From Thermoplasmata archaeon (lineage in GTDB: Archaea > Thermoplasmatota > Thermoplasmata > Lutacidiplasmatales > UBA184), in assembly GCA_021817245.1 (NCBI GenBank), contig JAKAVQ010000010.1, positions 1-64,000 of the forward strand: DNA of 64,000 nucleotides, read 5' to 3'. A program made the position numbers and the translations under genes. Below are positions 27,114 to 35,217 of this stretch, in pieces. Each line of letters begins with the position of its first letter. Position 1 is the first letter of the stretch. The notes below the pieces were generated by a model, which was not told the origin of the DNA, ran no database searches, and worked only from the letters and a program-made list of their open reading frames with translations.

Positions 27114-27131
27114 TCGACCGCGACCGGTCGA
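27114..27131 (-). promoter_or_regulatory. Hairpin overlapping the thiB ribosome-binding site
   Basis: TCGACCG and CGGTCGA pair perfectly around a four-base loop. The 3' strand runs into the GAGG just before the thiB ATG. It lies directly after the TPP aptamer and could be the switch element that hides the ribosome-binding site when TPP is bound. Confidence 0.5.
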
Positions 27132-27152
27132 GAGTCCTCTCAAGGGCGGCAT

Positions 27153-27246
27153 CGCAATCCCTTCGCGGGCATTATCCCGTGCAGGTTCGTGGGGTCGACG
27201 GGACGCTGTCCCGTCCTCTCAGCCGGTGCCCAGCTCCCCCTGCGGG
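27153..27246 (-). promoter_or_regulatory. TPP riboswitch (THI element)
   Basis: On the minus strand the order is GGGGGAGC..., GGCTGAGAG, a 7-8 bp hairpin arm, GACCCCACGAACCTG, then GGGATAATGCCCGCGAAGGGA, matching the THI-box consensus including CTGAGA, the ACC-TG core and the ATAATG-GCG-AGGGA 3' half. CGCA (27244-27241) and TGCG (27156-27153) close P1. It lies 42 nt before thiB and should turn thiBPQ off when TPP is abundant. A TTAATT box about 22-28 nt upstream gives a transcript that starts at the aptamer. Confidence 0.92.
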
Positions 27247-27263
27247 ACCTCGGACGACCCGCC

Positions 27264-27273
27264 GGGAATTAAG
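27264..27273 (-). promoter_or_regulatory. TATA-like box for the riboswitch-thiBPQ transcript
   Basis: CCTTAATTCC on the minus strand lies about 22-28 nt before the 5' edge of the TPP aptamer. Confidence 0.55.
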
Positions 27274-27305
27274 GTTTGAGGCGGGCGCGGACGCGGGCCC
27301 ACCGT

Positions 27306-27313
27306 CTTATAGA
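27306..27313 (+). promoter_or_regulatory. TATA box of pdxS
   Basis: CTTATAGA lies about 34 nt upstream of the pdxS ATG. No SD precedes the gene, so the leader is very short. Confidence 0.6.
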
Positions 27314-27343
27314 CCTCCGCGATTTTCCGGTTTGGACTTCTCA

Positions 27344-28291
27344 ATGGCCGACCTGATGGGAAAGCTCCGGTTCGGGACCGAGCTCGTGAAGCGCGGGTTC
27401 GCCCGCATGCAGCAGGGGGGCGTGATCATGGACGTCACGAACGCCGACCAGGCCGGGATCGCGGAGGAGGCCGGCGCTGTCGCCGTGATGGCGCTCGAGC
27501 GCGTCCCTTCCGATATCCGGGCGATGGGCGGCGTGGCCCGGATGGCCGACCCCCAGAAGATTCGCGAGATCCGGGAGCGGGTCTCGATACCGGTGATGGC
27601 GAAGTGCCGCATCGGCCACACCGCCGAAGCGCAGATCCTTCAGGCCCTCGCGGTCGACATGATCGACGAGTCCGAGGTGCTGACGCCGGCCGACCCGTTC
27701 CAGCACGTCGACAAGAAGCCGTTCAAGGTCCCATTCGTCTGCGGCGCCCGCAACCTCGGCGAGGCGTTGCGGCGGATCGACGAAGGGGCCGCGATGATCC
27801 GGACGAAGGGCGAGGCGGGCACCGGCAACGTCGTCGAGGCGGTGCGGCACATCCGCCAGATGAACTACGACATCCGCGAGGTCCTCGGTCTGAGCAAGAA
27901 GGACGTCGCCGCGTGGGCGAAGAAGGAGCGGGTCTCCGAGGCGACCGTCCTCGAGGTCCGCGAGCTGAAGCGCCTGCCCGTCGTCAATTTCGCGGCGGGC
28001 GGGATCGCGACACCGGCCGACGCGGCGCTCTGTCGGGAGCTCGGGGTCGACGGCGTGTTCGTCGGCAGCGGGATCTTCAAGTCGCAGCATCCGATGAAGG
28101 TCGCCCGGGCGATCGTCGAGGCCTCGTTGCATTACGACGACCCCGACGTGCTCGCGCGAGTCTCGACCGGTCTCGGCGAGGCGATGCGCGGCCTCGACGT
28201 GGCGACCCTGCCCGCCGAGCAGCTGCTCCAAGGCCGGGAGTCGGAGCCGCTCGACTCGGGCGCGCGACGGCATCCCCCGACCGCGGCGTGA
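27344..28291 (+). CDS. pdxS: Pyridoxal 5'-phosphate synthase subunit PdxS
   Basis: This 315-aa (beta/alpha)8 protein is highly conserved: [10 protein letters not shown] (active-site Asp), the catalytic lysine in [20 protein letters not shown] and [14 protein letters not shown] (phosphate binding). It makes PLP from ribose 5-phosphate, glyceraldehyde 3-phosphate and ammonia supplied by the glutaminase PdxT, which is not in the window. ATG 27344 is 34 nt after the TATA box. It diverges from the thiamine operon, pairing two cofactor systems. Confidence 0.96.
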   Translation: MADLMGKLRFGTELVKRGFARMQQGGVIMDVTNADQAGIAEEAGAVAVMALERVPSDIRAMGGVARMADPQKIREIRERVSIPVMAKCRIGHTAEAQILQALAVDMIDESEVLTPADPFQHVDKKPFKVPFVCGARNLGEALRRIDEGAAMIRTKGEAGTGNVVEAVRHIRQMNYDIREVLGLSKKDVAAWAKKERVSEATVLEVRELKRLPVVNFAAGGIATPADAALCRELGVDGVFVGSGIFKSQHPMKVARAIVEASLHYDDPDVLARVSTGLGEAMRGLDVATLPAEQLLQGRESEPLDSGARRHPPTAA

Positions 28292-28355
28292 CCCCTCGGA
28301 CCCGACCGTGCCGTCCGCCGATGAGCTGAAACCCGAGGGACGATAGTCCTCGACC

Positions 28356-29489
28356 GTGCGGATCGTCCAGGTCTCCCCGTTCTTCCACCCTCACGCCGGC
28401 GGGGTGGAGTCGCACGTCCGAGGGCTGGCCGGTGAATTCACCCGCGAGGGCCACGACGTCACCGTCGTGACGTCCCGCTACGACCGGCACCTTCCCGCGG
28501 AGGAGTCGTTCGAGGGGTACCGGATCCGGCGGTCGAGGACGCTCGGGATCGCGCTCAACACTCCGATCGATGTCGGCACGGGCCGACTCCTTCGGTCCCT
28601 CCCGGCGGACATCGTCCACCTCCACTATCCTCCGCCGCTCACGTCGTACTTCGCCACCCGTGCGCTCGCGGCGACGCGGGTCCCGATCTGCCTCACCTAC
28701 CACTGCGACCTCTTCCTCGGAGGACTCGGCGGCCGGGCGCTCGCCGCCCTCTACCAGCGGGCGTTCCTGCCGCCGACCCTGCGCCGCGTCGACCGGATCG
28801 TCGTGCACACCCGCAGTTACGGGGACACGTCCGCCGTGCTGCGCGGGCGCACCCTCTCGGTCATCCCGTCGGTGGTCGACCTGGCCCGCTTCCGTCCCGG
28901 GCTCGACGCGAGCGCGCTCCGTGGCGACCTGAGGCTCGAGGGGAAGCGGGTGCTCGGCTTCACCGGGCGACTCGTTCCCCACAAGGGCGTCGACGTGATC
29001 CTCGAGGCGCTCTCGCTCCTCCCGAAGGATGTCGTGCTGCTCGTCGTCGGGGCCGGTCCGCGGCTGCCGAGCCTCATCGGCCACGCGCGCCGCCTCGGCG
29101 TCGAGGGCCGCGTTCGCTTCTGTCCCGCGGTCTCCGACGACGAGCTCCCCCGGTACCTCGCGCTCGCCGACGTCTTCGTCTTCCCGAGCCAGAACCGGCT
29201 CGAGGGGTTCGGCCTCGTCGTCGCCGAAGCGATGGCGGCCGGTCTGCCGGTCGTGATCGCCGACATGCCCGGGGTGCGCGAGGTCATCGAGCCCGGCACG
29301 GAGGGGCTGCTCACCGAACCGCTCCTCGCGCCGGACCTCGCTGAAAAGGTCCGCCGCCTCCTCGACCAGCCCGAACTCGCGCGGACGATGGGTGCGGCCG
29401 GGCGGCGACGGGCGGAGGCCCGCTACGGGCTCGCAACCGTCGCGCGCGAGCTCCTCACTCTTTACGAAGACCTGCGCGCAACTGGTTGA
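28356..29489 (+). CDS. GT4-family glycosyltransferase
   Basis: This 377-aa GT-B enzyme begins V-S-P-F-F-H-P-H-A-G-G-V-E-S-H-V, the nucleotide-sugar loop of PimA-like GT4 enzymes. It has L-G-F-T-G-R-L-V-P-H-K-G-V-D in the C-terminal domain and the E-x7-E motif in R-L-E-G-F-G-L-V-V-A-E-A. It transfers a sugar to a lipid, protein or polysaccharide acceptor at the membrane; the donor is unknown. The start is GTG 28356. Its last 35 nt overlap the 3' end of the convergent pyrF gene. Confidence 0.85.
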   Translation: MRIVQVSPFFHPHAGGVESHVRGLAGEFTREGHDVTVVTSRYDRHLPAEESFEGYRIRRSRTLGIALNTPIDVGTGRLLRSLPADIVHLHYPPPLTSYFATRALAATRVPICLTYHCDLFLGGLGGRALAALYQRAFLPPTLRRVDRIVVHTRSYGDTSAVLRGRTLSVIPSVVDLARFRPGLDASALRGDLRLEGKRVLGFTGRLVPHKGVDVILEALSLLPKDVVLLVVGAGPRLPSLIGHARRLGVEGRVRFCPAVSDDELPRYLALADVFVFPSQNRLEGFGLVVAEAMAAGLPVVIADMPGVREVIEPGTEGLLTEPLLAPDLAEKVRRLLDQPELARTMGAAGRRRAEARYGLATVARELLTLYEDLRATG

Positions 29490-30324
29490 TCTGGACCTTG
29501 AGGCGCTCGGCCTCCGCGCCGGCCGCGCGCTTCCAGTCGGCACCCGAGGAGGCGTAGAGGATGCTGCGCGAGGCGTTGACGACCAGCGCGCGACCCCGCG
29601 CATCGACGCCTTCCCGCACGGCGGTCGAGAGCGAGCCTCCCTGGGCCCCGACGCCGGGGACGAGGATCGGGATCCCGTTGCCGAGCGCGGCGCGCGCGTG
29701 GCGGAACGCGTCCGAGAACGTCGCCCCGATGACCACCCCGAGGTTCCCGTGCGCGTGGGCGAGCCGTCGGACCTCGCCCACGACCGCAAGCCAGAGCGGC
29801 CCGCGGGGCGTGGGGATCTCCTGGAAGTCGAGCGCGCCCGGGTTCGACGAGTGGGCGACCACGAACGCACCGTGCGCGCTGTCGTCCAGGAACGGCTGGA
29901 GCGTTTCCCAGCCGAGCCAGGGAGTGAGCGTCACCGCGTCGAACCCCAGCGCCCGGAACGCCCCGTCGCGGTGCATGCGCATCACGTTCGGGATGTCGTT
30001 CGCCTTGAGGTCGAGGATTCGTAGGCGGGTCGGCCCGATCTTCTTCGGCAGCGACGCGAGGACCTCGATCCCCTTCGGGCCGTACTGGAGGTAAGCGCCG
30101 AGCTGCATCTTGTACGCAGCGGCGTGCGGGTACGTCGCCTGGAGGACCCCGCCGAGGAACCGCTCGAGCTGGGCTCGCGGCGCGAGCCGCTTGAGCGCCT
30201 TCGGCATCATCGCGGGGTCGGGGTCGAGCCCGACGCAGACGAGGGAGTTCCGGGCGGCGAGGATCCGGTCGACCTTTTGGTTGAACCTGAGCGCCAAGTC
30301 GCTCGGGCATCGTGCGCGGGGCAA
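29455..30324 (-). CDS. pyrF: Orotidine 5'-phosphate decarboxylase (type 2)
   Basis: This protein of about 289 aa follows the longer type 2 OMPDC family: L-V-C-V-G-L-D-P-D, the catalytic Asp-Lys array in L-D-L-K-A-N-D-I-P, and the phosphate loop P-G-V-G-A-Q-G-G. It converts OMP to UMP. The called start is TTG 30324, but that codon sits inside a TATA-like AAAAGG; TTG 30297, nine codons later and just before the A-L-R-F-N-Q helix, may be the real leaderless start. It overlaps the glycosyltransferase 3' end by 35 nt, tail to tail. Confidence 0.9.
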   Translation of the reverse strand: MPRARCPSDLALRFNQKVDRILAARNSLVCVGLDPDPAMMPKALKRLAPRAQLERFLGGVLQATYPHAAAYKMQLGAYLQYGPKGIEVLASLPKKIGPTRLRILDLKANDIPNVMRMHRDGAFRALGFDAVTLTPWLGWETLQPFLDDSAHGAFVVAHSSNPGALDFQEIPTPRGPLWLAVVGEVRRLAHAHGNLGVVIGATFSDAFRHARAALGNGIPILVPGVGAQGGSLSTAVREGVDARGRALVVNASRSILYASSGADWKRAAGAEAERLKVQINQLRAGLRKE

Positions 30325-30446
30325 AAGGCTTGCCGCCGCACGGCCTCGGGGCCGGGGCGCGCGGGGCCGGCCCGCCGTTCATCGCCCGCGGGGGCCGCGG
30401 CAGCTTTATCGGTACCCGCCGTTCCTCGCGCTCGGTCCCGCGCGCG

Positions 30447-31613
30447 ATGGCTCCCGCCGAACCTTCCACGGCCCCTCCCGAGGTGCGACTGCGCGACCTC
30501 CGTGCCGAGACCTCTCCGGTCGAGCTGGTCGCCCGCGTCGTCTCGTTCGAACGACGGGAGATCACCCGCCAGTCCGACGGGAGCCGCCGGCCCCTCCTCT
30601 CGGGCCTCCTGAGCGACGGCAGCGCCACGGTCCGGTTCACCTGGTGGGACCCGCCCAAGGAGGGTATCGAGAGAGGCACCGTATTGAGGGCGGTCGGCGC
30701 CGAGGTCCGAGAGTTCCGCGGCAAGCCCGAGGTATCGTTCACCTGGCGGACCCGGGTCGGCCCGGCGAGCCCGGCCGAACTGCCGCGGATCGCAGCGGAG
30801 GACCTGCCCCGGAGGTCCGTTCGGGAGCTCGCCCCGCCCGACGAAGGGTTCCGGGTCGAGGTGCGCGTCGTCCGGGTCGCGCCTCGGTCGGTCACCGTCG
30901 GGGAGGAACGCCGCGTCGTCCACGACGGGCTCGTGGCCGACCGGACCGGTGCGATCGCGCTCTCCGCGTGGAGCGACTTCGGACTGCGGCCGGGAGAGGC
31001 CGTCGACATCCTCGGGGCGTACGTACGGACCTTCCGCAACCGGCCCCAGCTCGTCCTCGACGAACGGTCGACGGTCCTCCGCGTCGACGGCCGGGACCTT
31101 CCCGAGCCCGCCACCTTCCTCGCGTCGGCCCCCCGCACGATCGCCCGCGTGGAAGACGAAGGCGGGGGCGAGGCGGTGGCGGTCGAGGGGATTGTCGTGG
31201 GACTACTGCCCCCGAGCGGGCTTGTCTACCGGTGCCCGACGTGCCACCGGTCGGTCAAGAACGGCCTCTGCCGGGTCCACGGCACCGTGGACGGCCAGGC
31301 CGACCTGAGGGCCCGGATCGTCCTCGACGACGGGACGGGCGCCCTGACCGTGAACGCCGGGCGCGCCGACACCGAACGACTTTCGGGGATGACGCTCGAA
31401 GAGGCGCAGCGCCGTCTGCGCGAGCAACCCGACCCGACGCTCCTCGAGGAGCGGATCTTCGAGCACCTGTTCGGCCGCCGCCTGCGCGTCCGCGGCCTCG
31501 GCACGAAGGACGACTTCGGCGTTACCATCACCCCCGAGTCGATCGAGACGGTCGAGCTCGACCTTTCCTCCACGGCCGACGAGCTCTCCGCCCGCCTCGG
31601 GGGGAACCGATAG
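30447..31613 (+). CDS. rpa: Replication protein A large subunit (OB-fold ssDNA-binding)
   Basis: This 388-aa protein comprises three OB folds, at about residues 20-110, 130-220 and 240-370. The third is interrupted by a zinc finger, Y-R-C-P-T-C-H...L-C-R-V-H-G (C-x2-C-x8-C-x2-H). This is the euryarchaeal RPA layout for coating single-stranded DNA in replication and repair. ATG 30447 follows a CTTTATC box (30404-30410). The last base of its stop is the first base of the next gene, so it is co-translated with the RPA-associated protein. Confidence 0.85.
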   Translation: MAPAEPSTAPPEVRLRDLRAETSPVELVARVVSFERREITRQSDGSRRPLLSGLLSDGSATVRFTWWDPPKEGIERGTVLRAVGAEVREFRGKPEVSFTWRTRVGPASPAELPRIAAEDLPRRSVRELAPPDEGFRVEVRVVRVAPRSVTVGEERRVVHDGLVADRTGAIALSAWSDFGLRPGEAVDILGAYVRTFRNRPQLVLDERSTVLRVDGRDLPEPATFLASAPRTIARVEDEGGGEAVAVEGIVVGLLPPSGLVYRCPTCHRSVKNGLCRVHGTVDGQADLRARIVLDDGTGALTVNAGRADTERLSGMTLEEAQRRLREQPDPTLLEERIFEHLFGRRLRVRGLGTKDDFGVTITPESIETVELDLSSTADELSARLGGNR

Positions 31614-32533
31614 TGGCGTTGCGCGAACTGGCCTGGCGCGTGACGACCCGCGAGCTCGAGGGCTCGCTCGAGGAGGAGCCAGGCGAAGGAGAGCGCGCGG
31701 CGTCGTATCTTGTGAGCCCGTTCGGTGCGCGGATGAACCGCGTCCTCGTCGCGGGCACGCTTTCGCCGGCCGAGCCGATCGGTCGGGACGCTTCGCAGCC
31801 GTTCTGGCGCGCGCGCCTGAACGACCCGACGGGCGCGGTGGCCGTCACCGCAGGGTCGTTCCAGCCCCGGGCGATGGCCGCCCTTCGCTCCTCGACCGCC
31901 CCGCGACCCGCGGTCGTGGTCGGCAAGGTCCACCTCTACCGGGGCCGGGACGGGGTCGGGTACGTCTCCGTGCGGGCGGAGGCGGTCCGTTTCGTCGGCG
32001 AAACGGACGAACGAGGGGTCCTCGCCGACGTCGTCCGCCAGACCCTCGACCGGCTCGACCTCGTCGACCGCCTCGCCGCCGAGCCCGACCTCTCCGACGA
32101 GACGCTCGCCGCCGAAGGCGTGCCGCGGGTCTGGGCCCGGGCGGCGCGCATCGCCCTTCGCCGCTACCCGAACGTCGACCGGCCCGGCTTCCGCGACGAG
32201 CTGCGCACGGCGATCCGTCGGGTCGCCGGCGACTCCGGGCCGATCGCCGCGCCGGAACCCCTTCCGCCGACCGTGACCGTCACGCGCACCCCACCTCCTC
32301 GAGCTCCGCCCCCCGCGCCTACCGCCGCCGAGCGCGACGAGGAGGCGGTCTTCCTCGACCTGCTCGACGAGATCGCCGACGTCGCGGTCGACGGCTACGC
32401 CGACCTCAAAGAGCTCCTCGCCCGGGTCGGGGCCCGGGGAATCGCGGCGGTCCGTGCCGAGGCAATCCTCAATCGGCTCGAAGAGGAGGGCGTCCTCGAG
32501 GAGCCGATCGTCGGGAAGCTTCGCCGGGCCTGA
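31613..32533 (+). CDS. RPA-associated protein (COG3390-like)
   Basis: The gene starts at GTG 31613, sharing the G of the upstream TAG, and gives 306 aa. The first 130 residues are an OB fold with M-N-R-V-L-V-A-G-T-L-S-P-A and V-V-V-G-K-V-H-L-Y-R-G-R-D. A Pro-rich linker (about 220-240) and a C-terminal winged-helix-like domain ending E-E-G-V-L-E-E-P-I-V-G-K-L follow. This is the architecture of the archaeal RPA-associated protein encoded next to RPA, which binds it and modulates ssDNA binding. Confidence 0.8.
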   Translation: MALRELAWRVTTRELEGSLEEEPGEGERAASYLVSPFGARMNRVLVAGTLSPAEPIGRDASQPFWRARLNDPTGAVAVTAGSFQPRAMAALRSSTAPRPAVVVGKVHLYRGRDGVGYVSVRAEAVRFVGETDERGVLADVVRQTLDRLDLVDRLAAEPDLSDETLAAEGVPRVWARAARIALRRYPNVDRPGFRDELRTAIRRVAGDSGPIAAPEPLPPTVTVTRTPPPRAPPPAPTAAERDEEAVFLDLLDEIADVAVDGYADLKELLARVGARGIAAVRAEAILNRLEEEGVLEEPIVGKLRRA

Positions 32534-32556
32534 CCGACCCCTTGCCCGGACGAGGA

Positions 32557-32563
32557 TTTATAT
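32557..32563 (+). promoter_or_regulatory. TATA box upstream of the FKBP gene
   Basis: TTTATAT is 30 nt before ATG 32590, which opens a 16-aa frame, and about 109 nt before the FKBP start. The main transcript therefore has an unusually long leader for this genome. Confidence 0.6.
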
Positions 32564-32589
32564 CGCCCCCCGGCTCGGGGCTCGGGGGA

Positions 32590-32640
32590 ATGAGGAACAC
32601 CTGTCTCTCCGAACTCGTGACGAGACCAGCGACACGCTGA
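32590..32640 (+). CDS. Possible 16-aa leaderless upstream peptide
   Basis: ATG AGG AAC ACC TGT... runs 16 codons to TGA 32638. The ATG lies where transcription should begin (30 nt after the TATA centre), so ribosomes loading on the mRNA 5' end would meet it first. The FKBP ATG follows 28 nt later without an SD. Coding status is unproven. Confidence 0.3.
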   Translation: MRNTCLSELVTRPATR

Positions 32641-32668
32641 CCCCCAACCCGACCGCACGGTAAGACCC

Positions 32669-33589
32669 ATGGCGAACCCGAACCGGCCGTCCCTCCTTCT
32701 CCCCATCGTCCTGGTCGTCGTGGTGCTGGTCGCCGCGGGCGTGGGTACCGTGCTCCTCTACGAGCACAACAACGTGCGGCCCACGGCCCCCATCCGCGTC
32801 GTGCAGGTCGGGGACAACGTCACCGTGAACTACATCGGCTACTTCGGGAGCGGACCCCAGGCGGGCCGGGTCTTCGACACCTCGATCTACTCGGTCGCGA
32901 CGAACAACCTGACGTGGCCCAAGTCGCTCGAGTTCTCCTACCGCGGGAGCGCCGCCGCGTACTCCCCGCTCCCCGTACACGTCGGGCCGTCCGCGCCCCC
33001 GGGCGGATATGCGGTCGGCGGTCTCACGTTCTCGAGCGTCGTCCCGGGGTTCTGGCAGGGGCTCCTCGGCCTGCCGGTCAACACGAGCCAGACCGTCCCC
33101 GTGCCGCCGGACCTCGGCTACGGGCCGGGGAACCCGGCGTGCCTCGTCCTCCGACCGCTGACGACCACCGTGCCGGTGACGGTGAACGTTCCGCCGGCGA
33201 ACTTCACGAAGAGCTACCCGGGCACGAACGCGACCCCGGGGGTCGAGTTCGTCGACCCGACGTATGGGTGGAACGACCTTATCCTCTCCGCGAACGCCTC
33301 CGCGGTGGTCGTCGAGAACCTTCCATCGGTCGGCTGGACCGTGCCCGGTACCGGCTGGCCCGTCGTGGTGACGAACGTCACGACGACGACGATCACGGTC
33401 ACGAACCGACTCGCGCTCTCCGACCAGGGTCTCGTCCTGGGCCAAGGCACCGCCCCGAGCGGCTGCTCCCAGTCGAAGTACATCGTCTCCGCCGTGGACC
33501 CCGCGGAAGGGACGTACACCCAGGACTTCAACCCCGAGGTCGACGGCCAGACGCTCGTCTTCGTCGTCAGCGTCTACGAGTTCTACTAG
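32669..33589 (+). CDS. Membrane-anchored FKBP-type peptidyl-prolyl isomerase
   Basis: This 306-aa protein has one N-terminal transmembrane helix (about residues 8-30) and an extracellular domain. The domain has FKBP landmarks: V-G-D-N-V-T-V-N-Y-I-G-Y-F-G, R-V-F-D-T-S, V-V-P-G-F-W-Q-G-L-L-G-L-P-V-N and V-P-P-D-L-G-Y-G-P-G. A final strand, Q-T-L-V-F-V-V-S-V-Y, follows. The large insert between the flap and the last strand resembles the chaperone insert of archaeal FKBP/SlyD proteins, but is Thr/Val-rich. It probably folds exported proteins at the cell surface. Confidence 0.85.
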   Translation: MANPNRPSLLLPIVLVVVVLVAAGVGTVLLYEHNNVRPTAPIRVVQVGDNVTVNYIGYFGSGPQAGRVFDTSIYSVATNNLTWPKSLEFSYRGSAAAYSPLPVHVGPSAPPGGYAVGGLTFSSVVPGFWQGLLGLPVNTSQTVPVPPDLGYGPGNPACLVLRPLTTTVPVTVNVPPANFTKSYPGTNATPGVEFVDPTYGWNDLILSANASAVVVENLPSVGWTVPGTGWPVVVTNVTTTTITVTNRLALSDQGLVLGQGTAPSGCSQSKYIVSAVDPAEGTYTQDFNPEVDGQTLVFVVSVYEFY

Positions 33590-33607
33590 GCCAGGACCGG
33601 CCCCGGC

Positions 33608-34513
33608 TCACGACGAGCCGCCGAGCGTGACCTTCCCGCGCTTCATCAGCTCGGCGAGCTGGGCCTCGGCGGCCGTGTCGAGGAGGTCCGCGTTCGGACC
33701 GCGGTGCCGCGTGAACTCGCGGAGCGTCTTGCGGCTCTCCTCGCGCCGGGCCCTCGCGGCCCCGACGAGGCGCCGGCCCTCCCGCTCGAGATCGGCGATC
33801 TCGCGGCCGAGCGCGTCGACCCGCGCCATGAGCTCGGCCCGCTCGCGTCCCTTCGCACGCATCTCGGCGACGAGCGCTCCCGCGCCCTCGAGCGTCTCGC
33901 GGATCTCGTCCATCCGCCGGTCGCGCGCCGTCCGGGCCTCGGCCATCGCGGCTCCGAGCGCGTCGACCTCCGCCCGGGCGGCCGCGACCGCGGCCTCGGC
34001 CTCCCGGCGCAGGCGTTCGTGCTCGGAGACGAGGCCGGCTCGGGCCTCGGCGACCTTGAGTTCCTGCGCCCGCTGGCGGAGGCGGGCGATCAGGGCGTTC
34101 TCCTCGTCGATCGGCACCGCGCGGGTCTGCTGGAGGAGTTCGAGCTGCGCGATCTCGCGCTTCAGATTCTCGGGGCGGACCCGTTCCCCCGGGTCGAACG
34201 TGAGCCGCAGCTCGCGCAAGTGGATCAGCGCCTCGTCGACCTTCGTCCGGGCGCGGTCGCGCTGCCCCTTGAGCTCGGCGGCCTTCCGGCCGAGCTCGCC
34301 GTGCTCCCGGTACAGCTTCTCGACCAGGTCCTGGGGGACCTGGCGACGGTCGTAGAGCGCCCGCTGTTCGGCGCCGAGCCGTTGGATCTCCGCGATCAGC
34401 GGCTGGCGCTGCCGGTGCAGGGCATCGAGGCGGGCATCGAGCGCGCGCAAACGGTTGCGGTCTTCCCGCTCGTCCCGCTCTTCCTGGTCGCTGAGGAACG
34501 GCCGGGGGGGCAC
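33608..34513 (-). CDS. Archaeal coiled-coil protein (COG1340-like)
   Basis: This 301-aa protein is almost entirely charged heptad-type helix (about residues 10-290, rich in E, R, A, L). A short break near residues 105-125 (F-D-P-G-E-R-V-R-P-E-N-L) is characteristic of the uncharacterised archaeal COG1340 coiled-coil family. No enzyme motif is present. GTG 34513 is the start. It is the third minus-strand gene after larB and a methyltransferase; a TATA-like CCTTTTG near 34540 may give it a promoter of its own. Confidence 0.75.
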   Translation of the reverse strand: MPPRPFLSDQEERDEREDRNRLRALDARLDALHRQRQPLIAEIQRLGAEQRALYDRRQVPQDLVEKLYREHGELGRKAAELKGQRDRARTKVDEALIHLRELRLTFDPGERVRPENLKREIAQLELLQQTRAVPIDEENALIARLRQRAQELKVAEARAGLVSEHERLRREAEAAVAAARAEVDALGAAMAEARTARDRRMDEIRETLEGAGALVAEMRAKGRERAELMARVDALGREIADLEREGRRLVGAARARREESRKTLREFTRHRGPNADLLDTAAEAQLAELMKRGKVTLGGSS

Positions 34514-34572
34514 GCCGGTGCGAAGGCGCCTGTCCCCACAAAAGGCCTTCTAGCGGACCGCAGACTCGACCC

Positions 34573-35217
34573 TTACGGCCTGCGGTCGCAGACGAACCAG
34601 AGGCGGGCGCCCCTCTCGTAGTGACGGGCGACGCGTACGAACCCCGCCCGGGTCAGGGTGTCGAGGGTGCGGGCCCGGAAGTAGCGGAACGGGGTGCGGT
34701 GGGGCCCTCCCCTCCAGACGCCGGGCGCGACCTCACGGCTGACGAGGGTCCTCGGATCCGTCGACGCCCGGACCGCGAACAGGTGGAGGCCCCCGGGGCG
34801 GAGCACCCGACGGACCTCCGCGAGCAACCGCGCCAGCTCCCGGTCCGGCAGCATCATGTAGAGCGCGTGGGCGCAGACGACGTCGAACGATCCCGACCGC
34901 CGCCGCTCGAGGGCGGCCCGCGCCTCCGCGAGCTCGAACGTGAGGTTCGACGGTGCGGGCGCGATCGCCCGAGCCCTCGCGATCGCGGGAGCCGCATGGT
35001 CGACGGCGTGCACTCGGAACCCGGCGTCGGCGAGGTAGCGCGCGTCGCGGCCGGGGCCGCAGCCGAGCTCGAGGATCCGCGCCCCCGGGCCCAACTTTCG
35101 GATCCTTGGGCCGATCCATCGTGCGAACCGGGACGGACGTCCCTCGAAGAGACCGGGAGTCCTCCGGTACATCGCCTCGGACGCCCGGCGACGGGCGGCC
35201 CGGGAGGGCCACCTCAC
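34573..35217 (-). CDS. SAM-dependent methyltransferase (class I)
   Basis: This 214-aa class I enzyme has I-L-E-L-G-C-G-P-G-R-D-A-R-Y-L (motif I), F-R-V-H-A-V-D-H-A (acidic strand), F-D-V-V-C-A-H-A-L-Y-M-M-L-P and V-L-R-P-G-G-L-H-L-F. The substrate is unknown. GTG 35217 overlaps the larB stop as GTGA and restores the L-F-x-G-R-P-S-R-F lead helix, so it is preferred to ATG 35172. Coupling to larB suggests a shared job, but homologues are not diagnostic. Confidence 0.8.
   Translation of the reverse strand: MRWPSRAARRRASEAMYRRTPGLFEGRPSRFARWIGPRIRKLGPGARILELGCGPGRDARYLADAGFRVHAVDHAAPAIARARAIAPAPSNLTFELAEARAALERRRSGSFDVVCAHALYMMLPDRELARLLAEVRRVLRPGGLHLFAVRASTDPRTLVSREVAPGVWRGGPHRTPFRYFRARTLDTLTRAGFVRVARHYERGARLWFVCDRRP

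Noticed and set aside
32669..33589. Secreted protease or S-layer annotation for the Thr/Val-rich surface protein
   Set aside because: FKBP core motifs around V-P-G-F-W-Q-G-L-L and V-G-D-N-V-T-V-N-Y are clear, so the isomerase assignment is better.
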